DNA of 64,000 nt from Halopseudomonas xinjiangensis (GCA_011050525.1 DRFO01000026.1:124001-188000), one strand, 5' to 3'. Positions 8,681 to 18,315 are shown, numbered from the stretch's first letter. Numbers and translations are program-made. The notes: generated from the letters alone by a model not told the origin.

Positions 8681-9220
8681 ATGAGCGAACAACTGGACGA
8701 CGAAACGCTGGCCTTTGCCGAACGGGTCTTCAATCTGGTGCGAGCTGGCGATACCGAACAGATAGGCCCGGTGCTTGAAGCAGGCCTGCCAGCCAATATG
8801 CGTAACAGTGCCGGCGACAGTCTGTTGATGCTGGCGAGCTATCACGGTCATCTGCAAACCACCCGTCTTCTATTGCAAAACGGCGCGGACCCCGAACTAG
8901 CCAATGACCGGGGTCAAACGCCCCTTTCGGGTGTCGTCTTCAAGGGCAACAATGCGCTGGTGGATCTGTTACTGGAACATGGCGCGGCAGTGGATGGACG
9001 ACCGGAAGGAGGCAAGACACCGCTGATGTTCGCCGCCATGTTCAACCGCTGCGACCTGGTGAAGCGATTGCTCGACGCCGGTGCCGACATCAATGCCCTC
9101 GATCATCAGGGCAACAGGCCCCGTGACCTGGCCGTGGCGATGGGCGCCGATGACGCCGCCGTCCTTCTGGAAAAGCTTGGCCAGGAATACACTGCTGGCA
9201 GCGAGACAAAGGCGCAGTAA
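8681..9220 (+). CDS. Ankyrin repeat protein
   Basis: A 179-residue soluble protein with about four ankyrin repeats: GDSLLMLASYHGHLQTTRLL, GQTPLSGVVFKGN...LVDLLLEHGA, GKTPLMFAAMFNR...VKRLLDAGADIN and a last half repeat. No signal peptide or membrane segment is seen, so it is probably a cytoplasmic protein-binding scaffold. The start at 8681 is fixed by CGAGGAGAT just upstream; an ATG 48 bases earlier has no ribosome site. It is divergent from the Bcr transporter and converges on the symporter, with a shared hairpin between. The partner is unknown. Confidence 0.88.
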   Translation: MSEQLDDETLAFAERVFNLVRAGDTEQIGPVLEAGLPANMRNSAGDSLLMLASYHGHLQTTRLLLQNGADPELANDRGQTPLSGVVFKGNNALVDLLLEHGAAVDGRPEGGKTPLMFAAMFNRCDLVKRLLDAGADINALDHQGNRPRDLAVAMGADDAAVLLEKLGQEYTAGSETKAQ

Positions 9221-9244
9221 AGCGGCTGCCCTGCGCAGCCGCTT
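9220..9244. terminator. Hairpin terminator between convergent genes
   Basis: A perfect 10-bp stem AAGCGGCTGC / GCAGCCGCTT with a 5-base loop lies between the convergent ankyrin and symporter genes. It has no long T-tract but its position suits a bidirectional terminator. Confidence 0.65.
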
Positions 9245-9254
9245 GTAGCGTCAT

Positions 9255-10688
9255 CTAGCGGCGAGCGAGCATGGCGCGTCCAATGGTGAATCCGCCGATG
9301 ATCGCGACCGCGCCCACAGTCGGAATCAAATAGCCCTCCACCTGCGGAATGGTCCGCAGGAACACGAAGGCGACAGCGGTCGGCGCGACGAACCTCACAA
9401 GGAACTGCCACACCGCGAACCAGCTGCTGGTGGTTGCCATCTCACGCAGCACCTCCTGTCGGCTCAGCGACCAGCCGACAAACAATGCAATCAGCAACCC
9501 GCCTATCGGCATCAGAATGTTGGTAATGAATTCCAATACATCAAAGGGCGAGCGATTAAACCAGGCCTGGGTAAAGGTGCCTTCTGACCAGATATTGAAA
9601 CTGAATACTGTCACCAGACCAAGCGCCCAGCAGGCTGCCACCATGATGCCTACTGACAAGGGCCGCGACAGTCCAAAGCGCTCGATCAGCCACGCCGCTA
9701 TGGGTTCGATAAGGGAAATGGCTGATGTCAGTGCGGCGCCGATCACCAGGATGAAGAAAATACCGCCCAGAATCGAGCCGCCAGGCAATTGCGCAAAGGC
9801 GATCGGCAAGGTGACGAACATCAGCCCAGGACCCTGCCCGGCTTCCAGTCCGCTACCAAATACCAGGGCAAATATCGCCACGCCAGCCATCAAGGCGATA
9901 AGCGTATCGACACAGGCAATCCAGATGGCCGTTCTGGTCAGTGATGCTTCGCTGGACATGTAGGCGCCGTAGGCCATGATGGCGCCCATCCCCAGACTTA
10001 GAGTGAAAAACGACTGCCCCATCGCCTCGAGCCAGCCTTCAAGGCTCAAATCTTCCAAATTGAAGGTGAACAGAAACGCCATCGCGGCCCCGGCATCGCC
10101 AACCACGACCGCATAACCCAGCACAATCAACAGAATCAGAAACAGTGCGGGCATCATGAAGCGCAGCCCGCTCTCGATGCCCTTGTGAATGCCCATCCCG
10201 ACAATCAGTCCAGACACCAGGATGAACGCCGTGTGGTAGGCAAGCAGCAGGTTGGGTGACGCCAGCAATGTATCGAAGGATGCTGCAATCTGCTCCGAAT
10301 CCGCTCCTGCCAGGGAACCTGAAAACATCAAACCGGAGTAGTGAACAGCCCAACCCGCAATGACTGAGTAGAAGCTCAGGATGATGAAAGCGGCCACCGC
10401 GCCCATCCAGCCAATGACGCGCCAGCCACGGCTGGCTCCATGGGTCTCGGTGAGGTGCTTCAGACCCATAATCGGGCTGCGGCGACTGGATCGGCCCATC
10501 AGGCTTTCCGCAATCAGAATCGGAACGCCGACCATGGCGATGGTCGCTATGTAGATAAGAATGAAGGCCCCGCCACCGTTCTCGCCGGCCAGATAAGGAA
10601 AACGCCAGAGATTGCCGAGGCCTACCGCCGAGCCGACTGCAGCGAGTAGAAAGGTGCCCTTGTGGGTCCAGATTTGGTTTGAACTCAT
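9255..10688 (-). CDS. Sodium-dependent symporter, NSS family
   Basis: A 477-residue inner-membrane protein of the neurotransmitter:sodium symporter family (LeuT fold, 11-12 helices). The first helix motif AAVGSAVGLGNLWRFPYL (about residues 14-31) carries the unwound G-N-L-W-R-F substrate/sodium site, and GVPILIAESLMGR follows. Bacterial members import amino acids with Na+. The start at 10688 (MSSNQIWTHKG) is chosen because it begins just before helix 1; the longer frame has an improbable leader. It is divergent from the ABC exporter across an 87-base gap. The substrate is not predictable. Confidence 0.92.
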   Translation of the reverse strand: MSSNQIWTHKGTFLLAAVGSAVGLGNLWRFPYLAGENGGGAFILIYIATIAMVGVPILIAESLMGRSSRRSPIMGLKHLTETHGASRGWRVIGWMGAVAAFIILSFYSVIAGWAVHYSGLMFSGSLAGADSEQIAASFDTLLASPNLLLAYHTAFILVSGLIVGMGIHKGIESGLRFMMPALFLILLIVLGYAVVVGDAGAAMAFLFTFNLEDLSLEGWLEAMGQSFFTLSLGMGAIMAYGAYMSSEASLTRTAIWIACVDTLIALMAGVAIFALVFGSGLEAGQGPGLMFVTLPIAFAQLPGGSILGGIFFILVIGAALTSAISLIEPIAAWLIERFGLSRPLSVGIMVAACWALGLVTVFSFNIWSEGTFTQAWFNRSPFDVLEFITNILMPIGGLLIALFVGWSLSRQEVLREMATTSSWFAVWQFLVRFVAPTAVAFVFLRTIPQVEGYLIPTVGAVAIIGGFTIGRAMLARR

Positions 10689-10775
10689 CGGATCAAGAAT
10701 TCCAGGTAACAATTGATAGGGGAAGATTAGCCAGTAAGGGTAGCATAGGTCACCCACTCAGCCTCTCGGATAACC

Positions 10776-12539
10776 ATGCCAGCATCATCGACCCAGAACA
10801 GGCAAGCGTTCGGTCTCGCGCTGCGTTTTATCGCTCCTTATCGCGGGCAGGTGATTGGAGCCTTGCTCGCGCTGACGTTTACCGCAGGCATCACCCTGTC
10901 CCTTGGCCAGGGGCTGCGGCTGTTGGTAGATCAGGGATTCGCTACCCGCTCGCCGGATTTGCTCAACCAGTCGGTCGGGTTGTTCTTCATTCTGGTCGTG
11001 GCGCTCGCAATTGGCACCTTTGCGCGCTTCTATCTGGTGTCGTGGATCGGCGAGCGGGTCGTAGCGGATATTCGCAAGCAGGTCTTCGACCACCTCATCG
11101 ACCTGCATCCTGGCTTCTACGAAAGCAACCGGGGCCTGGAGATCCAGTCCCGCTTGACGGCAGACACGACCGTACTGCAATCGGTCATAGGCACCACCGT
11201 CTCGATTGCACTGCGCAATGCACTGATGCTGCTGGGCGGGGTCATTCTGTTGTTCGTCACCAACCCCAAGTTGACCAGCATCGTCATGATCGCGATCCCC
11301 CTGGTGATTGCTCCCATTGTCTTTTTCGGTCGCAGAGTGCGAAAGCTGTCGCGCCTGAGCCAGGACAGGGTCGCGGATGTGGGTAGCTATGTCGGCGAAA
11401 TACTTGGCCAGATCAAGACTGTGCAGGCGTATAACCATCAATCCCAGGACCGCATGCAGTTTGCCCAGGTGGTGGAAGACACCTTTGAAGTCGCCCGCCA
11501 ACGCATTCGCCAGCGCGCCTGGCTGACCTGCATCGTCATAATGCTGGTGCTGGGTGCCATTGGAGCGATGTTGTGGGTCGGCGGCATGGACGTGATAGCC
11601 GGCCGGATAAGCGGTGGCGAACTCGCCGCCTTCGTCTTTTACAGCCTGATCGTGGGGGTATCTGCCGGGGCGCTGAGCGAGGTTATAGGTGAATTGCAAC
11701 GGGCCGCCGGAGCGGGCGCTCGGATAGTTGAACTGCTGCGGACTGAACGCGAGATTCGCCCTCCAGCAACGGACCTTCGCCACCTGCCGGCAACCATAAG
11801 CGGCAATATCGCCTTCGACCAGGTTCAATTCGCCTATCCGACCCGGCCTGATGCGCCCGTCATCAGCGATTTTTCGCTGACCGTTCGTGCAGGTGAAACC
11901 CTGGCGCTCGTTGGCCCGTCGGGTGCGGGCAAGTCCACCCTGTTCGACCTGCTGCTGCGATTTTTTGATATTTCCAGTGGCCAGATCAGCGTCGAGGGCT
12001 GCGACATATGCCAGCTTGACCCGGATGAGCTGAGGCGCAGCTTCGCTATCGTATCGCAGAATCCGGCGCTGTTTTTTGGCACAGTGGCGGACAATATTCG
12101 CTACGGACGCCCCGACGCGAGCATGGAAGAGGTCCGAGCCGCAGCCCGGGCAGCCCATGCCGATGAGTTTGTTGCCGCCATGCCGCAAGGCTATGAGACC
12201 CGGCTGGGCGACGCAGGCCTGGGCTTGTCGGGTGGGCAGAAGCAACGGTTGGCGATAGCCCGGGCGTTGTTGGTGGATGCGCCCATATTGCTACTGGACG
12301 AAGCCACCAGCGCACTGGACGCTGAGAGCGAGCATCTCATTCAGCAGGCCCTGCCTCGCCTGATGGAAGGCCGCACCACGCTGGTTATCGCCCACCGGCT
12401 GGCAACCGTCAAACATGCAGACCGCATCGCCGTGATCGATGGGGGACGCCTGGTTGCACTCGGCACGCACACCGAGCTCATTCAGAACAATGACCTATAT
12501 GCACGGCTGGCCGAGTTGCAGTTTGGGGTGACGACGTAA
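10776..12539 (+). CDS. ABC exporter, fused membrane and ATPase domains (MsbA-like)
   Basis: A 587-residue half-transporter. Residues about 15-320 hold six transmembrane helices; about 340-587 form the nucleotide-binding domain with Walker A GPSGAGKST (380-388), signature LSGGQKQR (484-491), Walker B ILLLDEATSALD and the switch histidine in IAHRLAT. It would act as a homodimer exporting a lipid or hydrophobic compound. Family resemblance to MsbA/ABCB proteins is clear, but msbA itself normally sits next to lpxK, which is absent here, so no symbol is given. The ATG has only a weak CGGA upstream. Confidence 0.92.
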   Translation: MPASSTQNRQAFGLALRFIAPYRGQVIGALLALTFTAGITLSLGQGLRLLVDQGFATRSPDLLNQSVGLFFILVVALAIGTFARFYLVSWIGERVVADIRKQVFDHLIDLHPGFYESNRGLEIQSRLTADTTVLQSVIGTTVSIALRNALMLLGGVILLFVTNPKLTSIVMIAIPLVIAPIVFFGRRVRKLSRLSQDRVADVGSYVGEILGQIKTVQAYNHQSQDRMQFAQVVEDTFEVARQRIRQRAWLTCIVIMLVLGAIGAMLWVGGMDVIAGRISGGELAAFVFYSLIVGVSAGALSEVIGELQRAAGAGARIVELLRTEREIRPPATDLRHLPATISGNIAFDQVQFAYPTRPDAPVISDFSLTVRAGETLALVGPSGAGKSTLFDLLLRFFDISSGQISVEGCDICQLDPDELRRSFAIVSQNPALFFGTVADNIRYGRPDASMEEVRAAARAAHADEFVAAMPQGYETRLGDAGLGLSGGQKQRLAIARALLVDAPILLLDEATSALDAESEHLIQQALPRLMEGRTTLVIAHRLATVKHADRIAVIDGGRLVALGTHTELIQNNDLYARLAELQFGVTT

Positions 12540-12558
12540 TGGCAACCTGACGTAAACC

Positions 12559-13737
12559 TCAGCGTGGTGACAGGTTGCGCACTGCCTTTTCGATCTGGCC
12601 TAGCGCCTGCTCCAGCCCGGCACGACGGGTGCCGATATTCAACCGCATGAAACCGCCACCCTCGGCGCCAAAGCTGATGCCCGGATTAAGGCCAACGCCC
12701 GCCTGCTTGACGAAAAACGTCTTTAGTTCAGTATCCGACAATCCGAGAGCCCGGCAATCCAGCCACATCAGATAGGTGCCCTCAGGCTTGCAGGTGGTGA
12801 TTCCAGGAACCCGTTGGCGCAGATAGCTTTCCACGAAGTCGACATTGCCCTGCAGGTAAGTCATGAGTTCATCCAGCCACTCGCCACCGTGCCGGTAGGC
12901 CGCCTCGAAGGCCGTCAGGCTGAAGGGATTGGCCTGTTCCATATGGGCTGAGTCAAACACCTGCTTGAATGCCCGGCGGTGCGCTGCGTCAGGGACCACA
13001 AGCGCGGAAAGTCCCAGCCCCGGAACATTGAAGGTCTTGCTGGGAGCGACCGCAGTAATGATGCGGTCCTCATCTGTTGCCAACTGCGCCAACATGGTGT
13101 GGCGATGGCCGGGATAGGTCAGATCACAATGGATATCGTCGGAAACGATGATCAACTGGTGCCGTCTGGCTATGCTCAGCAGCGCCTCGAGCTCCTCCTC
13201 CCGCCATACCCTTCCCACTGGATTGTGCGGCGAACAGAGCAATAAAAGCCTTGCCCCGTCCCTGGCGCACTCGTCGAGATGCTGCAAGTCCATCTGATAC
13301 TGGCCATTGTGCAGCCGTAGCGGATTTTCGATTACCCGGCGATCGGTCTGCCTGATCGAGCTGAAGAATGGGGGATATACCGGGGGCTGGATGATTATGC
13401 CCTCCCCCTCCCGGGCAAAGGCCAGCACCGCTGCGTGGAGAGAGGGAACAACCCCGGGCGCCAGCATTATCCACTCGCGCTCGACGCGCCAATGATGACG
13501 AACCTGGAACCAGTCGATCATCGACTGGTAAAGGCTTTCGGGAAAAAGACTGTAGCCATAAACCGGATGCTGGGCGCGCTCAACGAGCGCCTGGGTAACA
13601 GCCGGCGGTGCGGCAAAGTCCATGTCTGCCACCCAGAGCGGCACCACCTCATCAGTGCCGAATACCGCCCGTCGGGCATCGAACTTGACGGACTGAGTCT
13701 GTTCCCGGACGACCTTTTGATCAAAATCGGTGTTCAA
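12559..13737 (-). CDS. PatB/MalY-type C-S lyase (cystathionine beta-lyase-like)
   Basis: A PLP-dependent fold-type I enzyme of 392 residues. The PatB/MalY signatures are visible: PLWVADMDFAAPPAV near residue 33, SPHNPVGRVW, SDDIHCDLTYPGH and the PLP lysine in VAPSKTFNVPGLG. These enzymes cleave the C-S bond of cystathionine or S-cysteine conjugates to pyruvate, ammonia and a thiol. The start is TTG at 13737; an upstream in-frame stop leaves no ATG option. It lies 15 bases after the LysE-type exporter on the same strand, suggesting an operon handling sulfur amino acids. Confidence 0.9.
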   Translation of the reverse strand: MNTDFDQKVVREQTQSVKFDARRAVFGTDEVVPLWVADMDFAAPPAVTQALVERAQHPVYGYSLFPESLYQSMIDWFQVRHHWRVEREWIMLAPGVVPSLHAAVLAFAREGEGIIIQPPVYPPFFSSIRQTDRRVIENPLRLHNGQYQMDLQHLDECARDGARLLLLCSPHNPVGRVWREEELEALLSIARRHQLIIVSDDIHCDLTYPGHRHTMLAQLATDEDRIITAVAPSKTFNVPGLGLSALVVPDAAHRRAFKQVFDSAHMEQANPFSLTAFEAAYRHGGEWLDELMTYLQGNVDFVESYLRQRVPGITTCKPEGTYLMWLDCRALGLSDTELKTFFVKQAGVGLNPGISFGAEGGGFMRLNIGTRRAGLEQALGQIEKAVRNLSPR

Positions 13738-13752
13738 TTTAATCTGCTCATT

Positions 13753-14385
13753 TCATGCGGAGGCTCTGGTCACCATCGCCAGCAAACCCGCTGCGCCGGC
13801 AAAGAGCCCAGCGAAAGCTCTGTTCAGCAGCTTTTGCTGGCGAGGGGAACGCAACAGCCGTAGCACCCTGGCTGCAAGCCCGGTGTAGCCGGCCATGACG
13901 ATCAGATCGACCACCACCATAGTTGCCGCCATGATCGCATACTGCCCCAGCATGGGCCGCGACAGATCGAGAAACTGGGGCAGCACGGCAAGCACGAACA
14001 CCACCGCCTTGGGATTGCTGGCGTTGATAAGAAAGCCGCGCAGCATCAGATTCAGCGGTTTCCCGACCGGCCTTGGCTTGATATCCGTGTCAACGGGAAC
14101 CGCAGGCGCCTGCCACTGCCGCAGGGCCAGATAGAGCAGGTAGCCTACGCCGAACCATTTGATCAAATTGAAGGCAAACTCCGATGCCGCCAGCACGGCA
14201 CCAACCCCTGCGGCCACCACGGCAATCTGGATCAACAGACCACCTTGCAGGCCCAGCGCCGTCCAGTAACCGCGCGCAAAACCGTAGTTGAGCCCGCTCG
14301 ACATCGAAGCGATGGCTCCCGCGCCAGGCGAGAGGCTGATGATCCAGCAGGCCAGCAGGAACGCCAGCCAGGTTTCCAGGCTCAT
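13753..14385 (-). CDS. LysE/RhtB-family amino acid exporter
   Basis: A 210-residue membrane protein, the standard RhtB length, with about six helices. The N-terminal LSPGAGAIASMSSGLNYGFARG matches the LysE family SPGP-GxxxG signature, with an Ala where many members have Pro. The start at 14385 follows TTTGGAAGC and matches the family; the frame reads 58 residues further upstream without merit. It is the first gene of a two-gene unit with the C-S lyase and is divergent from gabD across about 175 bases. Likely exports an amino acid or derivative. Confidence 0.9.
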   Translation of the reverse strand: MSLETWLAFLLACWIISLSPGAGAIASMSSGLNYGFARGYWTALGLQGGLLIQIAVVAAGVGAVLAASEFAFNLIKWFGVGYLLYLALRQWQAPAVPVDTDIKPRPVGKPLNLMLRGFLINASNPKAVVFVLAVLPQFLDLSRPMLGQYAIMAATMVVVDLIVMAGYTGLAARVLRLLRSPRQQKLLNRAFAGLFAGAAGLLAMVTRASA

Positions 14386-14560
14386 GCTTCCAAACTCATA
14401 GCTATCCCCAGCCAAGTCGCGATTGAGCTGCGATGCTACCAGTATCCTCGCGCCAGAACGATACCCTTTGCAACACCGGTCACGTGGGGTTTGCATCCGC
14501 TCAGGATCGTGCCTACGCTGGGGGAAAACGTCGTTCATCCGCGCGCCAACCGGAGGCAAA

Positions 14561-16021
14561 ATGCCACTTTCTCGCCTGAATTCGCAACGTCTGTTCCGTC
14601 AACAGTGCTACGTCGGCGGAAAATGGCTGGATGCGCGGGATGGCAAGACGATTTCAGTGGATAATCCCGCCACCGGAGAAGTGATTGGCAGCATTCCTTC
14701 ATTGAGCGCGGAGGAAACCGACTCCGTTATAGACATCGCCCAGACCGCCTTCGAACAATGGCGAAGCAAGACGGCGCTGGAGCGCTCCGACTTGCTCATG
14801 CGCTGGTATCAACTGATGCTTGAGCACAAGGAAGACATCGCCACCTTGATGACCCTGGAACAGGGCAAGCCCATGACCGAATCGCGCGCAGAGGTCGGTT
14901 ACGCCGCCTCCTTCATACGCTGGTATGCCGAAGAAGCTCCACGGATGTATGGCGAAACCATTCCCGGCGCGAAACCCGGACAGCATATTGTCGTCACCCG
15001 CCAGCCCGCAGGTGTCGCTGCCGCCATCACGCCGTGGAATTTCCCTGCGGCAATGATCACCCGCAAGGCGGGCGCGGCGCTGGCTGCCGGCTGCTCCTTC
15101 ATCGTCAAGCCTTCTGAATCGACTCCCTTCACCGCATTGGCCATGGCCGAGCTTGCCCATGAAGCGGGCATCCCGCCAGGCGTGTTCAACGTGATAACCG
15201 GCGCCTCCAAGATAATCGGCAAGCAACTCACAGGCAGCCCGATAGTTCGCAAGTTCAGCTTTACCGGCTCGACCGGCGTGGGCAGCGAGCTGATGGCGCA
15301 ATCCGCCGAGCATATCCAGAAGGTCTCGCTGGAGCTCGGCGGCAATGCGCCCTTTATCGTCTTCGATGATGCCGATCTGGAGCGGGCCGTCGAAGGGGCC
15401 ATGGTCTGCAAGTTCCGCAACACCGGGCAAACCTGCGTGTGCGCCAACCGCATCCTGGTGCAGGCCAGCGTGCATGAGAAATTCGTCTCTCTGTTAGCCA
15501 AAGCCATGGGCGACCTGAAACTGGGGGACGGCTTCGAAGAAGGGGTCAGTCAGTCAGCACTGATCAATCATGCGGCGGTGGAAAAGGTGCAGCGACATTA
15601 TCAGGACGCAATGGACAAGGGCGCGACCCATGTCTATGGCATTACTCCAGACAAGGCCCAGGGGAACTTCGTCAATCCGGTGCTGATTACCGATGTGACT
15701 ACCGATATGCAGCTGTGCCACGAGGAAACCTTCGGTCCGCTGGCTGCAATCATCAAGTTCGACACAGAAGCAGAAGCCATCAAGATCGCCAACGGCACCC
15801 CGTTTGGATTGGCAGCGTATTTCTACAGTCGGGATATCCACCGATGCTGGCGGGTCGCCGATGCGCTGGAAGCCGGCATCATCGGCATGAACGAAGGCGC
15901 TATATCCAACCCCATGGCGCCATTCGGCGGCGTCAAAGCCTCGGGGCTGGGCCGTGAGGGGTCGCGCCATGGGCTCGAAGAGTATACCGAGCTCAAATAC
16001 ATCTGTATGGGAGCAGAGTAA
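14561..16021 (+). CDS. gabD: NAD(P)-dependent succinate-semialdehyde dehydrogenase
   Basis: A 486-residue aldehyde dehydrogenase oxidising succinate semialdehyde (or a related aldehyde) to the acid. The catalytic Glu258 (LELGGNAPF) and Cys292 (NTGQTCVC) are present, as is the coenzyme site ITPWNFPAAMITRK; the second cysteine at 294 matches GabD enzymes. The start at 14561 follows CGGAGGC at the right distance; the frame extends 46 residues upstream with non-protein-like sequence. It opens a five-gene same-strand operon, only 3 bases before the next start. The substrate could be another semialdehyde. Confidence 0.9.
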   Translation: MPLSRLNSQRLFRQQCYVGGKWLDARDGKTISVDNPATGEVIGSIPSLSAEETDSVIDIAQTAFEQWRSKTALERSDLLMRWYQLMLEHKEDIATLMTLEQGKPMTESRAEVGYAASFIRWYAEEAPRMYGETIPGAKPGQHIVVTRQPAGVAAAITPWNFPAAMITRKAGAALAAGCSFIVKPSESTPFTALAMAELAHEAGIPPGVFNVITGASKIIGKQLTGSPIVRKFSFTGSTGVGSELMAQSAEHIQKVSLELGGNAPFIVFDDADLERAVEGAMVCKFRNTGQTCVCANRILVQASVHEKFVSLLAKAMGDLKLGDGFEEGVSQSALINHAAVEKVQRHYQDAMDKGATHVYGITPDKAQGNFVNPVLITDVTTDMQLCHEETFGPLAAIIKFDTEAEAIKIANGTPFGLAAYFYSRDIHRCWRVADALEAGIIGMNEGAISNPMAPFGGVKASGLGREGSRHGLEEYTELKYICMGAE

Positions 16022-16024
16022 CCG

Positions 16025-17164
16025 GTGGCGGCCAATCTGACCGGCTTCTCCATCGCTCTGATGCCAGGCGATGGCATCGGCGGTGAAGTGATGGCGGCGG
16101 CGCAATCGGCGCTTGAGGTGTTGCGTACCCGATACGACCTACCCTTGGCCTGGGAGGTGCTGGAATGGCCGAGTACCGCCTGGCATCAGCAACATGGCGA
16201 GATGATGCCCGCCGATGCCCTGGCGCGAGTCTGCGCCTACGATGCGCTGCTGATGGGCGCACTGGGAGATCCCGGTCCCCTCAATGATCCTGCGCGCTAC
16301 AAGCTTACCGACTCCGTATCACTGGCTCCCCTGTTAACCTTCCGCAAGGGCCTGGATTTGTGGGCCTGCGAACGCCCGGCGAGACTATTGCCTGGTGCGC
16401 CGCGCTATCTGGCCGATCCGCGGGCGGCAGACGTCGATATGCTGGTTATCCGGGAAAACAGCGAAGGTGAATATGTCAATCAGGGCGGCCGCTTGCATCG
16501 TGGCACGCCTTATGAGATCGCAACACAGCTGGAAGTCTTCACCCGCCGGGGTACCGAACGCCTGGTGCGCCATGCCTTTCGCCGCGCCCAACAACGGCAG
16601 CAACGGCGCGGAACAACGCGCAGCTACTATTGCGCCGAGAAAGGTAGCGCACCGGCCCAGGTGTGCCTGATAACCAAGCGCAACGCCCAGCCTGTGTGGG
16701 GGGAGTTATACACCGAAGTGTTTGAACAAATAGCCCAGGAGTTTCCCGAGATCGGCGTAACCCACCAGTTGGTGGACGCCGCCTGCATGAAGTTCGTCCA
16801 GAGCCCCTGGGACTTTGACGTAGTGGTGGCGAGCAACCTGCATGGGGACATACTGACTGACCTGGCAGCGGTGCTGTCGGGCGGACTTGGCCTGGCGCCT
16901 TCCTGCAATATCAATCCCGACAGCCGCGAGCTGCCGGCCCTGTTCGAACCTACCCACGGCAGCGCGCCGGACATTGCCGGACAGGGCAAGGCCAATCCCG
17001 CCGCCATGCTTCTGACCACCGCCATGATGCTTGAGTGGCTAGGATTTTCCGACCCGGCCGAGCATCTGCGTCAAGCCGTGGCCGAAGACCTGGCCAACAA
17101 TCCTGACCAGACACGCAATTGCCAGACCATCACCGATAGCGTGATAGATCGTCTGCACAGATAA
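16025..17164 (+). CDS. Tartrate/isopropylmalate-type decarboxylating dehydrogenase
   Basis: A 379-residue member of the isocitrate/isopropylmalate dehydrogenase family, which oxidises and decarboxylates 2-hydroxy acids with NAD(P) and a divalent metal. The LMPGDGIGGEVM N-terminus, VIRENSEGEYVNQGG, the active-site lysine in ITKRNAQ, DAACMKFVQSPWDFDVVVASNLHGDILTD and EPTHGSAPDIAGQGKANPAAM are clear. The length and the NSEGEY loop resemble tartrate/D-malate dehydrogenases more than LeuB. Translation starts at GTG 16025 with GGGAG upstream, three bases after gabD, so the two are cotranscribed. The exact substrate is inferred. Confidence 0.85.
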   Translation: MAANLTGFSIALMPGDGIGGEVMAAAQSALEVLRTRYDLPLAWEVLEWPSTAWHQQHGEMMPADALARVCAYDALLMGALGDPGPLNDPARYKLTDSVSLAPLLTFRKGLDLWACERPARLLPGAPRYLADPRAADVDMLVIRENSEGEYVNQGGRLHRGTPYEIATQLEVFTRRGTERLVRHAFRRAQQRQQRRGTTRSYYCAEKGSAPAQVCLITKRNAQPVWGELYTEVFEQIAQEFPEIGVTHQLVDAACMKFVQSPWDFDVVVASNLHGDILTDLAAVLSGGLGLAPSCNINPDSRELPALFEPTHGSAPDIAGQGKANPAAMLLTTAMMLEWLGFSDPAEHLRQAVAEDLANNPDQTRNCQTITDSVIDRLHR

Positions 17165-17281
17165 CGCTCAGGGCCGATGCCGGTTGATTGCCAGCCGAAC
17201 GCACTAGTACATTGTCCTGTATCGACCAGCACTATGCGGGACGGCAAAAGCAACCCGCGCCAACTGACAGGAGTCGCAGCC

Positions 17282-17374
17282 ATGACGCATCGCCTTACTC
17301 TTTCTAAACGGCCCGATTGCGATTGCTGCCGCAATCTGTGCTATCAGCAGGCGCCGGTGGAGACCATTGCATGA
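17282..17374 (+). CDS. Possible 30-residue Cys-rich coupled small protein
   Basis: A 30-codon frame beginning at ATG 17282 with AGGAG (17269-17273) eight bases upstream, and ending in TGA that overlaps the ATG of the next gene (ATGA at 17371). It holds a CDCCRNLC cluster (four Cys in eight residues) and basic residues. It may be a real small metal- or thiol-binding protein, or a leader whose translation feeds ribosomes to the dehydrogenase. No homologue is known to me. Confidence 0.45.
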   Translation: MTHRLTLSKRPDCDCCRNLCYQQAPVETIA

Positions 17375-18315
17375 CTCAGATATTGATCCTGGTTGCGCCT
17401 GGTGACAGCGGACTGCCAGGTCTTGAAGCGCTGCCAACGGACGTAACCGTGCGCACCGTCAGCACGGAACAGGAGCTGACCAACGCGCTACCGCAAACAG
17501 ACGTCCTGGTGGTCACTGATTTTCGCACCGGCATGCTTGAGCGCTGCTGGCCAGAATCAGGCGGTGTTAAATGGGTCCACGCCACCAGCGCCGGGGTAGA
17601 TGCGCTGATGTTCCCCCGGTTGGTGGACAGCAACATCCCCATTACCAATGCCCGGGGCGTCTTTGATCGAGGCATCGCGGAATACGTGCTCGGCGCCGTG
17701 TTGATGTTCGCCAAGGACACCCTCGGCAATCTCGCCCTCCAGCGTCAGCACCAGTGGCGCCATCGGGACACACAGCTCATCAGCCAGGCCCGGGCTCTGA
17801 TAGTAGGGGCCGGCTCGATTGGCGGCGAAGTAGCGCAACTGCTTTCGGCGGCAGGCATGAAGGTGACCGGCATCACCCGTAGCAAACGCCAGGACAGCCG
17901 CTTCGATGCCATGGCGACCAACGACCAATTGTTCGATCTGCTGCCCGAAGCTGACTACGTGGTGATCACCGCACCGCTTAATGCCGACACCGAAGGTCTG
18001 TTCGATCAACGCGCGTTTTGCGCCATGAAGCCTGGCGCCCGGCTGATCAATGTGGGGCGTGGACCCATCGTCAAGACAGATGACCTGATTATCGCCCTGC
18101 AACAGGGACGCATCGCTGGCGCGGCGCTGGACGTGATGGAAGAAGAGCCGCTACCCGCCGATCATCCGCTATGGGACATGCCCAACGTCATGATTTCAGC
18201 GCATATGGCGGGGGATTTCATTGGCTGGCAGCGGGCTCTTGGCGAGCAGTTTGTTAAAAACTTCGCCCGCTGGCAGCGCGGAGACGCATTGTTCAATTTG
18301 GTTGAAAAAGGCTAG
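17371..18315 (+). CDS. D-2-hydroxyacid dehydrogenase
   Basis: A 314-residue NAD(P)-dependent dehydrogenase interconverting a D-2-hydroxyacid and its 2-keto acid. The Rossmann motif GAGSIG lies at 146-151; the catalytic Arg230 (VGRGP), Glu259 (MEEEPLP) and His278 (ISAHMAG) complete the family triad. The start at 17371 is preceded by GGTGGAG; a longer frame to 17317 reads through the small upstream ORF's region and is unlikely. It is the third enzyme of the operon. Together with the tartrate-type dehydrogenase it suggests catabolism of a hydroxydicarboxylic or hydroxyamino acid. Confidence 0.9.
   Translation: MTQILILVAPGDSGLPGLEALPTDVTVRTVSTEQELTNALPQTDVLVVTDFRTGMLERCWPESGGVKWVHATSAGVDALMFPRLVDSNIPITNARGVFDRGIAEYVLGAVLMFAKDTLGNLALQRQHQWRHRDTQLISQARALIVGAGSIGGEVAQLLSAAGMKVTGITRSKRQDSRFDAMATNDQLFDLLPEADYVVITAPLNADTEGLFDQRAFCAMKPGARLINVGRGPIVKTDDLIIALQQGRIAGAALDVMEEEPLPADHPLWDMPNVMISAHMAGDFIGWQRALGEQFVKNFARWQRGDALFNLVEKG

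Noticed and set aside
10785..12245. 486-residue antisense frame over the ABC exporter
   Set aside because: It mirrors a clear ABC transporter, is His/Gln-rich with no domain, and is typical of GC-rich antisense openness.
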